From Diadema setosum (lineage: Eukaryota > Echinodermata > Echinoidea > Diadematoida > Diadematidae), in assembly GCF_964275005.1 (NCBI RefSeq), contig NC_092686.1, positions 42,158,333-42,222,332 on the forward strand: a stretch of DNA of 64,000 bases. The letters are read 5' to 3'. The position numbers were made by a program, and so were the translations under genes. Of the stretch, positions 47,001 to 59,807 are shown piece by piece; positions within the stretch are counted from its first letter, which is position 1, and the number at the start of each line of letters is the position of its first letter. The notes below the pieces were generated by a model. The model ran no database searches, was not told where the DNA came from, and was given only the letters and a program-made list of their open reading frames with translations.

Positions 47001-50000
47001 CCCAGAATTGCGTCAAGCTGAAAGGAATCAGAAAGAGTATTTCCATGTAAAATGCCTGAAATTCAAGTATACGTAACGCTAATTTTTCAGAACGCCGATA
47101 CAGTGCTTCGGCACGGAAAGTTATCGAAGGCGATCCCCCAAATACCCGCTGAAGTTCTTGAATGATGATTGCTTTAATAACATTGATATCAGCCAAAATG
47201 TCAATAAGATAAAACCGATGAAAAATCATGAAATCGAATTTCTGTATAAGGGTAAAATTCTAATAGCGAAGGTACAGAGCTATAGGTTGATGAGAAGTCA
47301 TAAACATTAATGTTCCTACAGGAATTGCAACAGGTCTACCGGAGAGAGGTTTTTTACATGTGAAGTGAGTCACCCTTAATTACGTGTGGAAGAAAGGAAA
47401 GGTTTTGAAACTTGATGGCCCCACTGTGAAAAAAACAACAACACAGCAGCAAAAGGTGTACAATAATCAAGAACGCACGTTATTGATCGTAAAGGTATTC
47501 AAGGTTATGGTCACTTGCTACTACATGAGTATTTCCATATGGTCTTTTAACACACTATCATGGTTAAAATGAAGTTGTTCGGCCCAGATGCACATTTCAG
47601 GGCCTTGAGAACACAAGTTTTGGAAACGTAGGGTTACAGTCAGATAATCCACACATTTATCAAATAACGCTATATTAACGTTTCATTACCAATTCCTTTT
47701 CCATCTTTCCGCCACGTTGGTATTACTGCCAACTGCAGTTTCTCTAGCAACCTCGTCAAAGGTGTCGAAGAGATGCCTGACCGGGAGCGGATATTTTTGT
47801 GGGAACTTGAACATCGATTCCAAAACGTTCGTCACGTATGGACTGACTGCAGCCTGTGAAGGACGAGAATTTCTCATTCATCTTCTTCATCCATTTTCAT
47901 TCAACAGCAGTAATGGTAATTAGAAGAATTACGATGGTGATAAGATGATGATAACAATTTTATGAATTATTACTGCTCCAACAAATTATGACGAAATCAT
48001 ATGTGACCGTGCACCTCAAAACGAACATAAAGTCGCACACACTGATTTTGCGTGAGGACTGAAAATAAGTGAAATGGGTCAACCTAGCCGAACTTGACTT
48101 TTTCATATTTTCTGAAAGAGCGGGTCTTCTTTACATTATGCTAAAATTTTGGTATCATAAAACGGGCAGGAAAGTGTGTGTTTTTTTAGCAGTTTATCTC
48201 AAACATTTTTGGTAGAACAGTGTGATTAGGTGTGTCTTTAGAATCCCTTTTTCATTTCTGAAAAACCTTGTCCACACTCTTCACTTTAAACTCTAATACC
48301 TTTTGAAAGGATAATGCTACTGCTTTGAAAGTTGACATTAATTATGGGCAGAATGTGTTAATGAGGCATGCTTAATTTCAGTCTAATCTGATAATCCCTT
48401 CATTGTTGTTACTCTGGTGGTTTACTTCCTGGTTTTTGTCCCATTCATCGCACAGCCAGCACGCTTTGGTAAAGATTAAGCGCTTGAATAGACACTGTAC
48501 TTCAGAGCCCCTTTTCTCAGTTTACACTTTTCCTGAGTTTGTGCTTTCTTTCCAATATTTAGATAGGTTAGGAGAGTCCATTTGATTTGAGTTATACATC
48601 ATCTTAAAGCTTAAAGTCTGCTCTTTCAGAATATGGTCTTAACTAAAAATTCATGTCTCGCGACTTTTTGTTTGTTTTGAGGTGCAGGGTCACATATTAG
48701 AGTATTCAAAAGGTTAAATGTACATTACGTGAACAATAGGTAAAATATGAACATGAACATGTAAAATAATACATGTGGATAAAAGGCCTACCTTTGTAGT
48801 CAGCATGTGAGCTATAGCGAGATCTCTACCCAGCCCAGCGCGCCCCTGTGTGCCGTAAACTGGGGTGTTGGTGTCATCCGTCCTCAGCTGCAGAGTTTCC
48901 TGTAACAGGTAATAATGCAATTCCAAGTGCCATGAAGTAGCAAAAAATTATGTCATGTCGACTGTTCTTCTTGAAAGCAGATGTCGAATGATTATTGATA
49001 ATTATACTCTTGAGAAGAAAGATACCACCTTTATTGGGTAATTCTGTTTTCAATTATCACACTGCTTGTAGAGAATTCATCCGCAATCTTTTTCCTCCTA
49101 AATTAGAATGAGATATTACATCACCAAGTGACGGAATGGTTGATATATATATCATAGAACAATAAGAACAAACAACACATTTCACACAAAAAGAAACATG
49201 ACTTAAGTTGCAAAAAACAAACCTTTGAGCTCTCTGATATCTTTAAAGCCTAAAAAACCAATGAAGGCTAATAATAATGGAAGAAAATAAAGCATCATAT
49301 GTCAAATCTAAATTGATATGAAATAAGAGAAGAAGTAATAATTAAGAAAAATGGTAATATTTGAAATTCTTTTTTCAAATAGGGAAATTGTAAATAATGT
49401 TTGGTTCTCGAAATTGTCACATGGAGTTTAAATCACTAGTTTAAAAGAAAGAAATAAAGAAATTCTGCTCATTTATCCATCTTTATGCTTTTTTGTTTTT
49501 GAGTTTGATAGCCAATTAAATTACCTTTAATATGGTATATAATACATTGATTTTCATAAAGTTCTTCCATGAAAAATATGACCTCGAAAAAGTGTTTACT
49601 TTCTTTTTTTGCTGAGTGTATATCATACCTATGTGACATAGATTTCCCACTGTAACTAGAAGCCAAAATGAAATACAAGGATTAAATGCGATATCAAAAG
49701 AAATTCATATTTGACCTTTTAAACTTTATGCATTGGGGAGCTTTAGATTTTTGCGACGGGGACGTACAGAGGGCAAAATGTTCTGAGAATGCGCAGAATC
49801 GTGTATCAAAGCCGATCTATTTATATCTCGCATCGTCTGAGTTTTCACTACGCGTTCTGGGCTATTTTTACGTCCGCTCAATTCACGACGTAAAGACCAA
49901 CTTCATGCACCGATCATAAATGGGGCGCCATTTTATTTTTTATAGGTTGCGTCCTAAGAGCTTTTCCCCAATAAGTGATGGAGAGAAGAAAAATCTCTTT

Positions 50001-53000
50001 GGTTGCGTCTGGGCGTAATCTAAAGCTGCTTTTCAACACGACGCAGGGAAGGAAGAGGAGAATGTCCAGCTCAAGCGTCGTCTCAAACGTCCGCGCCGCA
50101 AATCTAAAGCTTCGCATCGTCAAATTCAACGTGACGTTGCAACATAAAGCTGATTTCGAAGTACAAAAACGTGATAAATATCTTGACATGTGTTGCGACA
50201 CGGATTGTCGCCCCTACACGGATTGTCGCCTCCTGCTCGGGGCGACAATCCGTGACGGGCGTTGGCGGCACGGATTGTCGCCCCCTACACGGATTGTCGC
50301 CTGGCGACAATCCGTGTAGGGGGCTGGCGGCACGGATTGTCGCCCGCCCTCGAAGCACATTTTACTGGGTAATATCGTTTTGGACATAATCATTGAAATA
50401 CTAACACATAACTTACATGGCTACATCCATGCAAACATGCCATGTAAAAAGTCATGGTGAGGTTTCAAGGAAGTGTGTATGTGCGCGTGCACATGATAAT
50501 TTAGTGTCCGTTTGTGCGTGCGTGTGTGTGTGTGTGTGTGTGTGTATGTATTTGGGTTGGTGAATGTGGGAGTGGGATGATGTAGGTTTTGTTTAATCAG
50601 GGGTTGGTGGGTTGGGGATTGGATTTGAAGAAGGATAGTTATAAATGGTATGACAGATGTTGGTAGGATTTAATATTTAGGATAGATGTAGGCCCTAGAT
50701 TTGTTTCGGATGGGGAGGGGAGGGGGTGGTCGGGTTTTTTTATGACTGATTTCATTCTAGATTCGTGTAACGTATTTGTGTTTTTTTTTTATGTATAAAA
50801 GCCCTTGTAAGTAAGAAGGTGTTACATGATCCAAACCAATATATTCAAGGAATATAGGTTTGGTAGGGCCCTACATGTCAAAACTTTCTCGTGAAGAAAT
50901 TGTTAGTAGGGTTGGTCTATAATCGAGTTATCTATGTTGAAGTGAGATTATTTGTGGTATAAATTGACAAATGGATTTGTTTCTGTTTCGAATTGCCATT
51001 TGTAACTTTTTTTTCATGTTACACCCAGAATGAGTCGATTTATGAATGATTTGAATGAAATCAATGAATATCAAGGAAAAAAGTGTTGAGTTGGTTTATT
51101 TGCATTATGAGGATTTGTTTGAGTGTTTGTTGGTGTTTGTTTGTATTACGTATGTATTAGCGGTGTAGCCTCGTCTGCAGGACCTTACTACATTTGTAGA
51201 TTTTTAACGTTGCAAACGCACTGTTCATATACACGCACAGTCAGAATCTGAATCATAACACTTGTCATAGACGCAGTCCTTTGCTTTCCACTGGCTATTA
51301 AAGTGACTTTATTCAGTTATCCGGCTCATGCAGCTCACAACAGCATAATGTCATCTGTGTGACGTGAGTATAGCGATGTCAAGCGACGTGTAGTGAATTG
51401 AAGTGTAGTGTAGTGTAGTGCAGTGTAGTGTAGTATAGTGGTTCACTGTGACAGAAACACATGAAGAAACATTCATATTAATTACACTTGTATCAACTTC
51501 AACCAAATTGATATACACCAATTTAACATATTACTTAGCGCTCAAAGACTTAAATGTAGCTTGCGCTCTACGACAAATTGTTTATTATCTACGACAAATT
51601 GTTTATTATGACTGTTTGAGTAATATTATCCCAAACCTGTTAATTACTTAATGCAACATGCATTTTAGATGTATTCAGTGTACAGTAGTCGATCTGAATA
51701 TGACGTATATCTGTCAGTATATCAATTCCAACTGCTGTCAAACTTTCATATAACTTATTTGTGGCAATTGTGTAGAAACCTATCCATTCAGGCTGAATAA
51801 AAACAAATTAAATACACTGTTTATATTACCACTGCCAGTGCTAGTACAACTACGATGGGCAAAAGCCCCTAAGCTTCACTGGGCAGTTTGTTTGTTTGTT
51901 TCAGTACTTAACTTCCTTATTGAACTATATAGTACAGCTGTACAGGGTTCTGGATTACATCCCCCTACCAACCTATCCTGTGCACTGCACAGCTAACTAC
52001 ACAGACCATCACTGTTCTGGAGTGGTCTCCATGGCAACTATCTCTACTTGGGGCTGCACTGCACCCACCACTCTCTCTCTCTCTCTCTCTCTCTCTATCC
52101 CCCAGCCATGCTCTGGGTCCTAAAACACACATAGGCATATATACACTATATACAGTGAACAAGTGCAATGTACTACACTTTGAATATCCATGCTCCAAAC
52201 AAGTTAATCTACTTTGTATGTCATTGTAAGTTAGTCTTCCAAACTGTCTAGGAACACTTAGCAATACAACATCTTTCCATTATATATTATACATTGTGTA
52301 ATATACCAATCCAAGTATTCTTCTCATACTCATGGAAAGTTGATTCCAATACATTCTACCCTGTGTGGGTTGAATACGTCTACACATCGACATGGAGCAT
52401 GAAACAAAGAGATTTACTCTCATTCAGATACTCATTAACAACTTAATTATATGCTCTCAATTAATGAGGAATATATGTGTATACACAAATCAAAGAAGGA
52501 TATCAATATGAATTGGACTTACCAACTGTTACGTATCCTGGTCACAAAATATAACTCTCCTCATTGCTCTTAGAAGACACTGCTTGTCCTCAAAGCTTCC
52601 AAACTCACTCTGCTAACAAAGACTGTGCACTGCCTTGAGAGTGAAGGCATGTGCTCTATGCAAATTAGCTTGGGTGTTCTACTATGCAAATTAGGGTACT
52701 GAACAGAGCATGCATTGTTTTGGGGTTTGGGGTTGCTCTACTATTTTGGGGGTGTTAATCACTACCTATTGAGGGATAGTGTTGTCTATATTAAACTTCT
52801 TATGCCGCTACAAGCGGTGTGCAATGGCAGTTCGTTTGTGCTAAAATCAACTAACGATTGACAAATTTTTTACGGCGTGTGGAAATTATTCGCTCATGCA
52901 TAAAGCATGCCAAACCTATTCTGGGACAAAGAATAGTGGTATGGACGTTCTAGTTTATAAGACTGATGGAAGAAAATGACTGCAGTGAAAAATGAACAAA

Positions 53001-53391
53001 GACAATAACATTTTGGGAGGGTACCTCCCTCGTATGTATTTTCTCTCGGTCTCTCTCTCGCCTAGCCTGCCTCTCCGCTGATATTGGTTCACACACCCTT
53101 ACTATTTTTAGATCAACGCTGGCGTGAATTTTTTAAACACGTGCTCATACACTCTGAAGGCGTTTGTATTGCCAGAGTAGCGCCGCTATATTCCACATAC
53201 ACACGTAAGCATACAGGCACACGTATACACACAGACAAACAAACCACTACCACTATGACCACAACACATGCACAGTTTCTACATAATTGTATTATTATAC
53301 TCCAAACACACACACATACACACACTTACACACACACACACAGACACACACACACAACAAATCATACACATCACATATCATGCAGCTCACA

Positions 53392-53433
<42 letters not shown>

Positions 53434-54733
53434 GCTCTCAGTCCAAACTTCTGTTGCACACCCCCACAATATCAACACAATTTTATGGCGCAAGATCTTT
53501 TCAACTGGCAGCAGCAGAGTTATGGAACAAATTACCCACGTATCTTAAGCAAATTAATACAGTAGATGATTTTAAGCGTTTGTTGAAAACATATCTCTTT
53601 AACATGTCCGTGGACCAGGTTTAAAACTAAGCAATGTTTGTCACAGCTCTGTCACTTTTCATCTTGTTCTGCCTCCTCTCTCTCTCACACATGTCTATTT
53701 TCCTTATTTCTATTTATTAGTTCCTTTTTCCTTCAATGCGCATAGAGACATTAATCTATTTTTGTGATATGCGCCATATAAATATGGTTTATTATTATTA
53801 TTATTATACGCATAACTTACCAGTGATACCCATCCCACCAAAGCTTAACACCGGAGGAACCACCCCGAGCCCGGGGCGACAATCTGTGACGGGGCGACAA
53901 TCCGTGTAGCAAAAATTTTTTTGCCAACACGGATTGTCGCCTTCGAGGTCAAAAACTGGGAACTGCACAAGCGTCACGGATTGTCGCCAGGCGACAATCC
54001 GTGTAGGGGGCGACAATCCGTGCCGCCAGCGCCCGTCACGGATTGTCGCCCCGAGCAAGAGGCGACAATCCGTGTAGGGGCGACAATCCGTGTCGCAACA
54101 ACATGACTTTTGCGTCATGAGGATTATGAAACTTTAAGGAAATCAACGGTTAATGTTTGATTAGTCAAATCAGACAGATATACCCCTTACCTTTAGATGC
54201 GTTGCTCCGAGGTTGCTCGGCTTTTGGGTCGAAGGGCCAGGGGGAGGTGAAATCTGATCTGCTGTCAAACTTTCATCTAGGAGATGGAAATATACACAAC
54301 AACCCGTGTATGAGAGGATTGACAATAGACTCGGAAGCAAGAGTCAAACTAAGTTATACATACTCGAAAAGTGCAGTACTGATGAAGTTGGACGTTGCCG
54401 TTGAAAATTTAAACCATTCAAGAAAAGTAGTAGTATCGAAACTCAAAATAATCGAAACATTTCAAAGGAACAATAAAATGGTCAAGATGAATCTGCACAC
54501 TTAAGTCATATGAATATATATATATATATATATATATATTGAATATGAATAGCCTACGTATATGAAATCTAATAATTTGTCAAAGAATTGACAGCATAAA
54601 AGTAAGCAAGATAGAGGAAGGTAATCTTACATTTGTTCGAGAAAAACGTGGAGGGAACAAGTTCTTGATATCCACTGGAATCCGCCATAGCTTCCTTTGG
54701 TCTGACTGTGACTCGACATCCATGATCCAACTT

Positions 54734-54770
<37 letters not shown>

Positions 54771-57450
54771 TGTTTAGATGAGTCTCGGGAATGTTACATA
54801 TAGTGTGACACGGGCTTTATCCAAATATTTATCTTGCCGATGAAAAGGGGACTTATTGGCATGCATTAAATTGCGTGGATACATTCAGAGGAATCCTAAA
54901 CATCTTTTGTATACTGTATTTCACATCCATAAAAGTCGCCTCTAAGGATTTCAGAGACACCCTATATTCGCATGCTACATTTACCACCTCACTCTTGTAT
55001 CGGCATTCACATTAAGCTCATATAAGTGTCAACTAAAAACCTCGCCGATCTCCTGCCCTAATCTGCAAATGTGCGATGATTAAGAAACTAAAACTATAAC
55101 ATACTCTGCAGGAATTACAGGGTTAGGACTGCTTGGCCTGCCATCACATAATAATGTTTTGGCGCTTACCCCGTACGTCTTTACAGTATTCATTCTCCCC
55201 GAAACATGACCGTCAGTTCCTTCGTCTTCGTCTTGCAAGATCAGGTATGTCCCGGCGTCTTTCAACCAAACTTTGAGTGTGAAATAGTAGGGGGAGAGGG
55301 GAGAGGGGTATTAAGCTTTGAAGAGAGTTTTATTCGTTACATGTTATGATTATCTTTTTTTTGTATTCTTAATGGTGTCCTTGTAGGTTTTTTTTTTTTT
55401 AAATCTCGAGGACACAGTTGAAATCTTCCACATGATTAGGACGATATTCATTATTGTCGAAAAACAAGCAAACACCAAGAGATGTCTTGTCTGCATATCG
55501 CAGTTTGTATATCATGTACATTATTTTGTTGACTTGACATAGCTTCCAAGCAGGAATGTGTTATAAAGATCTGAAGAAGCTGAACAAAAAAAAAAAAAAT
55601 GCTCATCACAGCTAAAGGCTTTGTAAACTTATCTATATACCTGTCTAGAGTAGAACCTAATATTGCAAGTACAGTGCTTATCAGCTAATGATCATAATAT
55701 AGAGATTTTAGCCTTTAGGACCTAGTCGGACTTCACCTACATTCCAACCTGACTAGCATATTTCAGGTTATGCAACATTGGTGTATTAATTAGTTTGATG
55801 GTCATGGCTCAAAGCTGTGGAAAGTTATTGACAGTACACCACAAGACTGCGAGTACGGGGCTTGTGAGGGAAAGTTCATTGACCTTTGACCTTTTATCTT
55901 GTCAAATTTCGATCACCCATACTCAAACCTGACCAGCATTATTCAGGTATGTACCTGTGGTGTTAGTTTGGTGGTCATGGCTCAAAGTTGTGGAAAGTTA
56001 TTGAGTACGTCAAATTGTTGACGACGCCACCGACTACGATGGAAAGTGACGCATATGCCTCGCTTTTGCTACGCAGGCGACATAATTAGATTGGCATCAA
56101 ATCTCAAGAAAGATCATAAGACGCAACTTGTTACTTTTTCACATTAATCCACACAGGATAATTGTTTGCTTTTAATACTATTTTCAAACTTCCTTGTCAA
56201 AGTTTGCACTTTACTTACACTATGATGATTTCACCTATTTCCAAATAATATGGTTGGGTAGTTTGTTTCCAGATTTTAGACTGAAAGTCTCTTTCTGACA
56301 CACTGCCTCAAGTTCTGCATACAAAAAAGAGCGAAAACTTTCCTGTGCCCCCAGACAGTTCATTCTAGCATGTGATCAAATTGACTGTCTTGCCATGGGT
56401 CAAGTATTACATGAACCAGCATGGCTTACGAGTATTTAAAGACCTACCTACATCCAAAGACTCTCCATTGGTCGGAAGAAGACGATGTCCAGCTTTCCAC
56501 ATAGAATCCAAGATTTTCTGCTTTGCCTGTCCCACGGTATCGACATTCAACACCTTTACCTTAAGGAAGGCATTGTCGTCTTCATCCACGACAAAAAGTA
56601 CCTGGAAGAAGAAACGCCAAAAAGCCGTTCTGAATATGATTCCTAATTACTGTATGACATATTCGAAAATAAGCTTTAAAAAACCCAAAACAATAAAGTG
56701 CAGAAAATAAACAATGTCTTTCAGAAATGAAAGTGCTACTTATTTTTCCCCTCTTGCATGCATACAATGTTTTTTTTTTTCGTTTATAGTGTCAACACAA
56801 GGGCCCTGTTTTATGAAGAGTAATAATTGATTATATTGTCGATTTCCATAAATCTATGGCAGCCTGTGTGGTATTAAGGAAATTTATAATCGACGATATC
56901 TTTTGATAAAATGGGGCCCAGAAATGATAGAATTGGCCTCATTGTCACGAAATGATCAAGAGAACAATTCTCCCCTATCGATTGACATCATTTACGAAAA
57001 AGATTGCTGTATTCTTGAAATAGATTGTGAAATCGTCGCAGCACGCACACTATTTACTAACTTCTTCTTGGGTTACAGTGCAAATCCAGCGTCAACGTTG
57101 CTTGGAATAGACATTGAGTTACATTGTGCTCTCCAAATTTATGTCGCATATAAGGGGTGGAAATATTTTATGGGTAATTACCACTTCTTGGAAAGTGATG
57201 TCCTGGTCGAACAAGCGATTGTAATCCAGAGTGAAATATGCTTCTTCAGTGATAGCATCGATTGGTCCTTTTTCACATTGAGACTTCATGGCTTGATACA
57301 ACATGAACATCGGGTACAGCATTTGCTGCAAAGTATGAGAACAAAAAAGAAACATTTCGTATTATGCACTGGTAAGGATGTTTCAAAATAAACTCACTGT
57401 ATTCCTCAAGGTTAATCATATCTATACATATATATATATATATATATATC

Positions 57451-57489
<39 letters not shown>

Positions 57490-59769
57490 TATATACTCTT
57501 CATATACTTATATAAGGTGGATTATATGGTAATGGATACCAATTTTCTTTGAACTCGGATAGAAAAAAAGCTTGTCATGTATTTTAGTGATTCCCTTTAA
57601 GATCAACGACACAACTTGCAAAAACTAGTAAACTAGCTTCAATAATTTACAGAAGAAATATTCCTGACGTATATCGTTCAGAGATATTGAAACAGTTGAG
57701 AAGACTACCTTTATCCTTACCTTGATGTACCCACACATGCACAAAGCAAACCAATTAGCCAACAGTCTGTCTACGATGGATTCCGACCTGTTGCAAACAA
57801 CAACAACAAAAAATAAGAAAAAGTAAAGGTTGGTCCCAGTAAATATTGATGACAACATTCTACTATTAAAGAATATTGGCAAAACGATAAAGACAATCAA
57901 ATCAAGAAATCATTGTTATTGCAATCTTTAAGTGACATCAAATTATCATCAGTTATCATAATTATGTGAACATCTCATTTCCATTACATCGAGTTCTCTT
58001 TAAACCAACAACAACAACAACATCATCATCGTCAACCCCAAAACAACAGAAGATAATCGCAGGGTATGATAATTCCATTATACTTAAAATGAACCTGTTT
58101 AAAGAGAGCCCTTCATAATACAATACAGATAGTACATGATATGGCAATGCAATCGACGGCAAACATTTAAAGGCATAATTTTTATAATCAAAGGATGGCT
58201 AGACTAATAAGTGTTAAAAAAGTGAGGCCATCAACCCAGTCAAGCTATGCTTATGCTGACGGTCTTCTGCTTCGTTATTGAATCAAATTTTCCTTATCTG
58301 TATTATATGTAACTATAAATGTTTTACAAAAAAAAAAATTATTATGCATGGAGTATCAACTGCACTTTTGTGTTGCTCCTTTGTCACTTGGTTATGTGTT
58401 GTTTTAATTTGTCACATTGGTGTAGTTTATTTTTTTATTCAATTTGATTTGATTTGCGAAGCAAAATGAATACGAACGAACAAAAAAAAATGTCAAAAAC
58501 GTCATTTGAACTTGTATCATTATAAGCATGAATCAGAACTAGAAAACACAAATTCATGTGGGTATAGAAAAAATGATAAAAGGGAACACACTATACACAT
58601 TCGAAAGTAACAGCGAAAGAGAGTAAAGTTTATGATAACACGATTGCCCAATACACACAATCCAAAGACATCCAAAGACAAATTCAGATGCCACGAATAT
58701 GTTTACCGATAATGTGTTATAACCTTCCATGACAAAGGTGCCACAAGGCGATCAGAATTCTTGGAAAGTATAACACCCAAGTTCATAATTCTTCAAAGTT
58801 TATCATTGAATCAAATTAACTGAGAAGAAAGTGTGAATAAATTCATTTCCCAAGCTTACTGAAAGCGCAATCGACTGTATACATCTTTTAGAAAGCAGAG
58901 GAATAATAGTTATCTTATAACATCAGTAATATATCATAGGAATTGTGTACTGTGACGTCGCAAACTATTGTAGCCTTCTTATCCAGCGATGGCAGCACCG
59001 AAACTTTGAAAATTCATAAATTTTCAACAGATTGCTCCATTTTTCAATGATGTGTTCTACAATATTCCTGTATTGACTCAGTAACATTTCGTTATTCTGA
59101 ATGATAGGCTCTATCAAACTATGAAAATTAGATAGAGCACGCAGACCTACATGGCCACAAACTCAGACACACAAATACTGGAATGCAATATTAATTGTAA
59201 TAAAGTCAATGATGAAAAAAAAAAATTCTCCTCCTCTTTTATGCCACCCCCTCTTGCTGGAATTACAGGCATTATATCACTTTCGGATGAACGAACTTTC
59301 AGAATAATAAACCTTCGGAGTAACGACTCTTATTTCATTCTCGGATTAACGAACCTTCGAAATAATTATAACCTTATTTCATTTTCGGATTGACGAACCT
59401 CTAGGTACCAGAAATTTGTGTTTTGAAATAACAAGCCTTCGGAAGAACGAACCTTCGAAACAACGAACATCAACCTATTCAGTCAGTGAACAAATATTAT
59501 GTATATCACTCTTACCTGCTAAACAACTCATCCATTCTTCCTGAAGAACTTGCTGTGACAGCAACCCTATCTCGAACCAGCCTAGAAATCAACCTTTTCA
59601 TAAGAAAACGATACTCCACCATAAAAATGTTACATTTTCCGAAAAGTAGATGAGCAAATACCAAAATGATTTAACCTCAACTCATATCTTCTCAGGGGCG
59701 AATGCCATATTGACTGACAATAAATCGTTGTGGTTTTTATGTTTGTTTGTTTGGGTTTTTTTACGAGGA

Positions 59770-59807
<38 letters not shown>

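Larger units (their letters stand above)
50191..54100. mobile_element. 3.9 kb element with GGCGACAATCCGTG-based TIRs
   Basis: The outer about 130 bp at each end are near-identical inverted repeats (tgttgcgacacggattgtcg... and its inverse). They consist of many copies of the 14-mer ggcgacaatccgtg in both orientations. Flanks have acatg on both sides (50186-50190 and 54101-54105), a 5 bp target duplication. The interior has microsatellites, a LINE 3' end and no transposase. Superfamily unknown. It lies in a gene B intron, ending 90 bp from the exon at 54191. Confidence 0.87.

Noticed and set aside
53084..53624. Plus-strand ORFs rich in Thr-His
   Set aside because: Translation of (CA)n microsatellites; only the last part is a LINE fragment.
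56903..57391. 162-codon plus-strand ORF
   Set aside because: It is the antisense shadow of the strongly conserved plexin exon 57182-57325.
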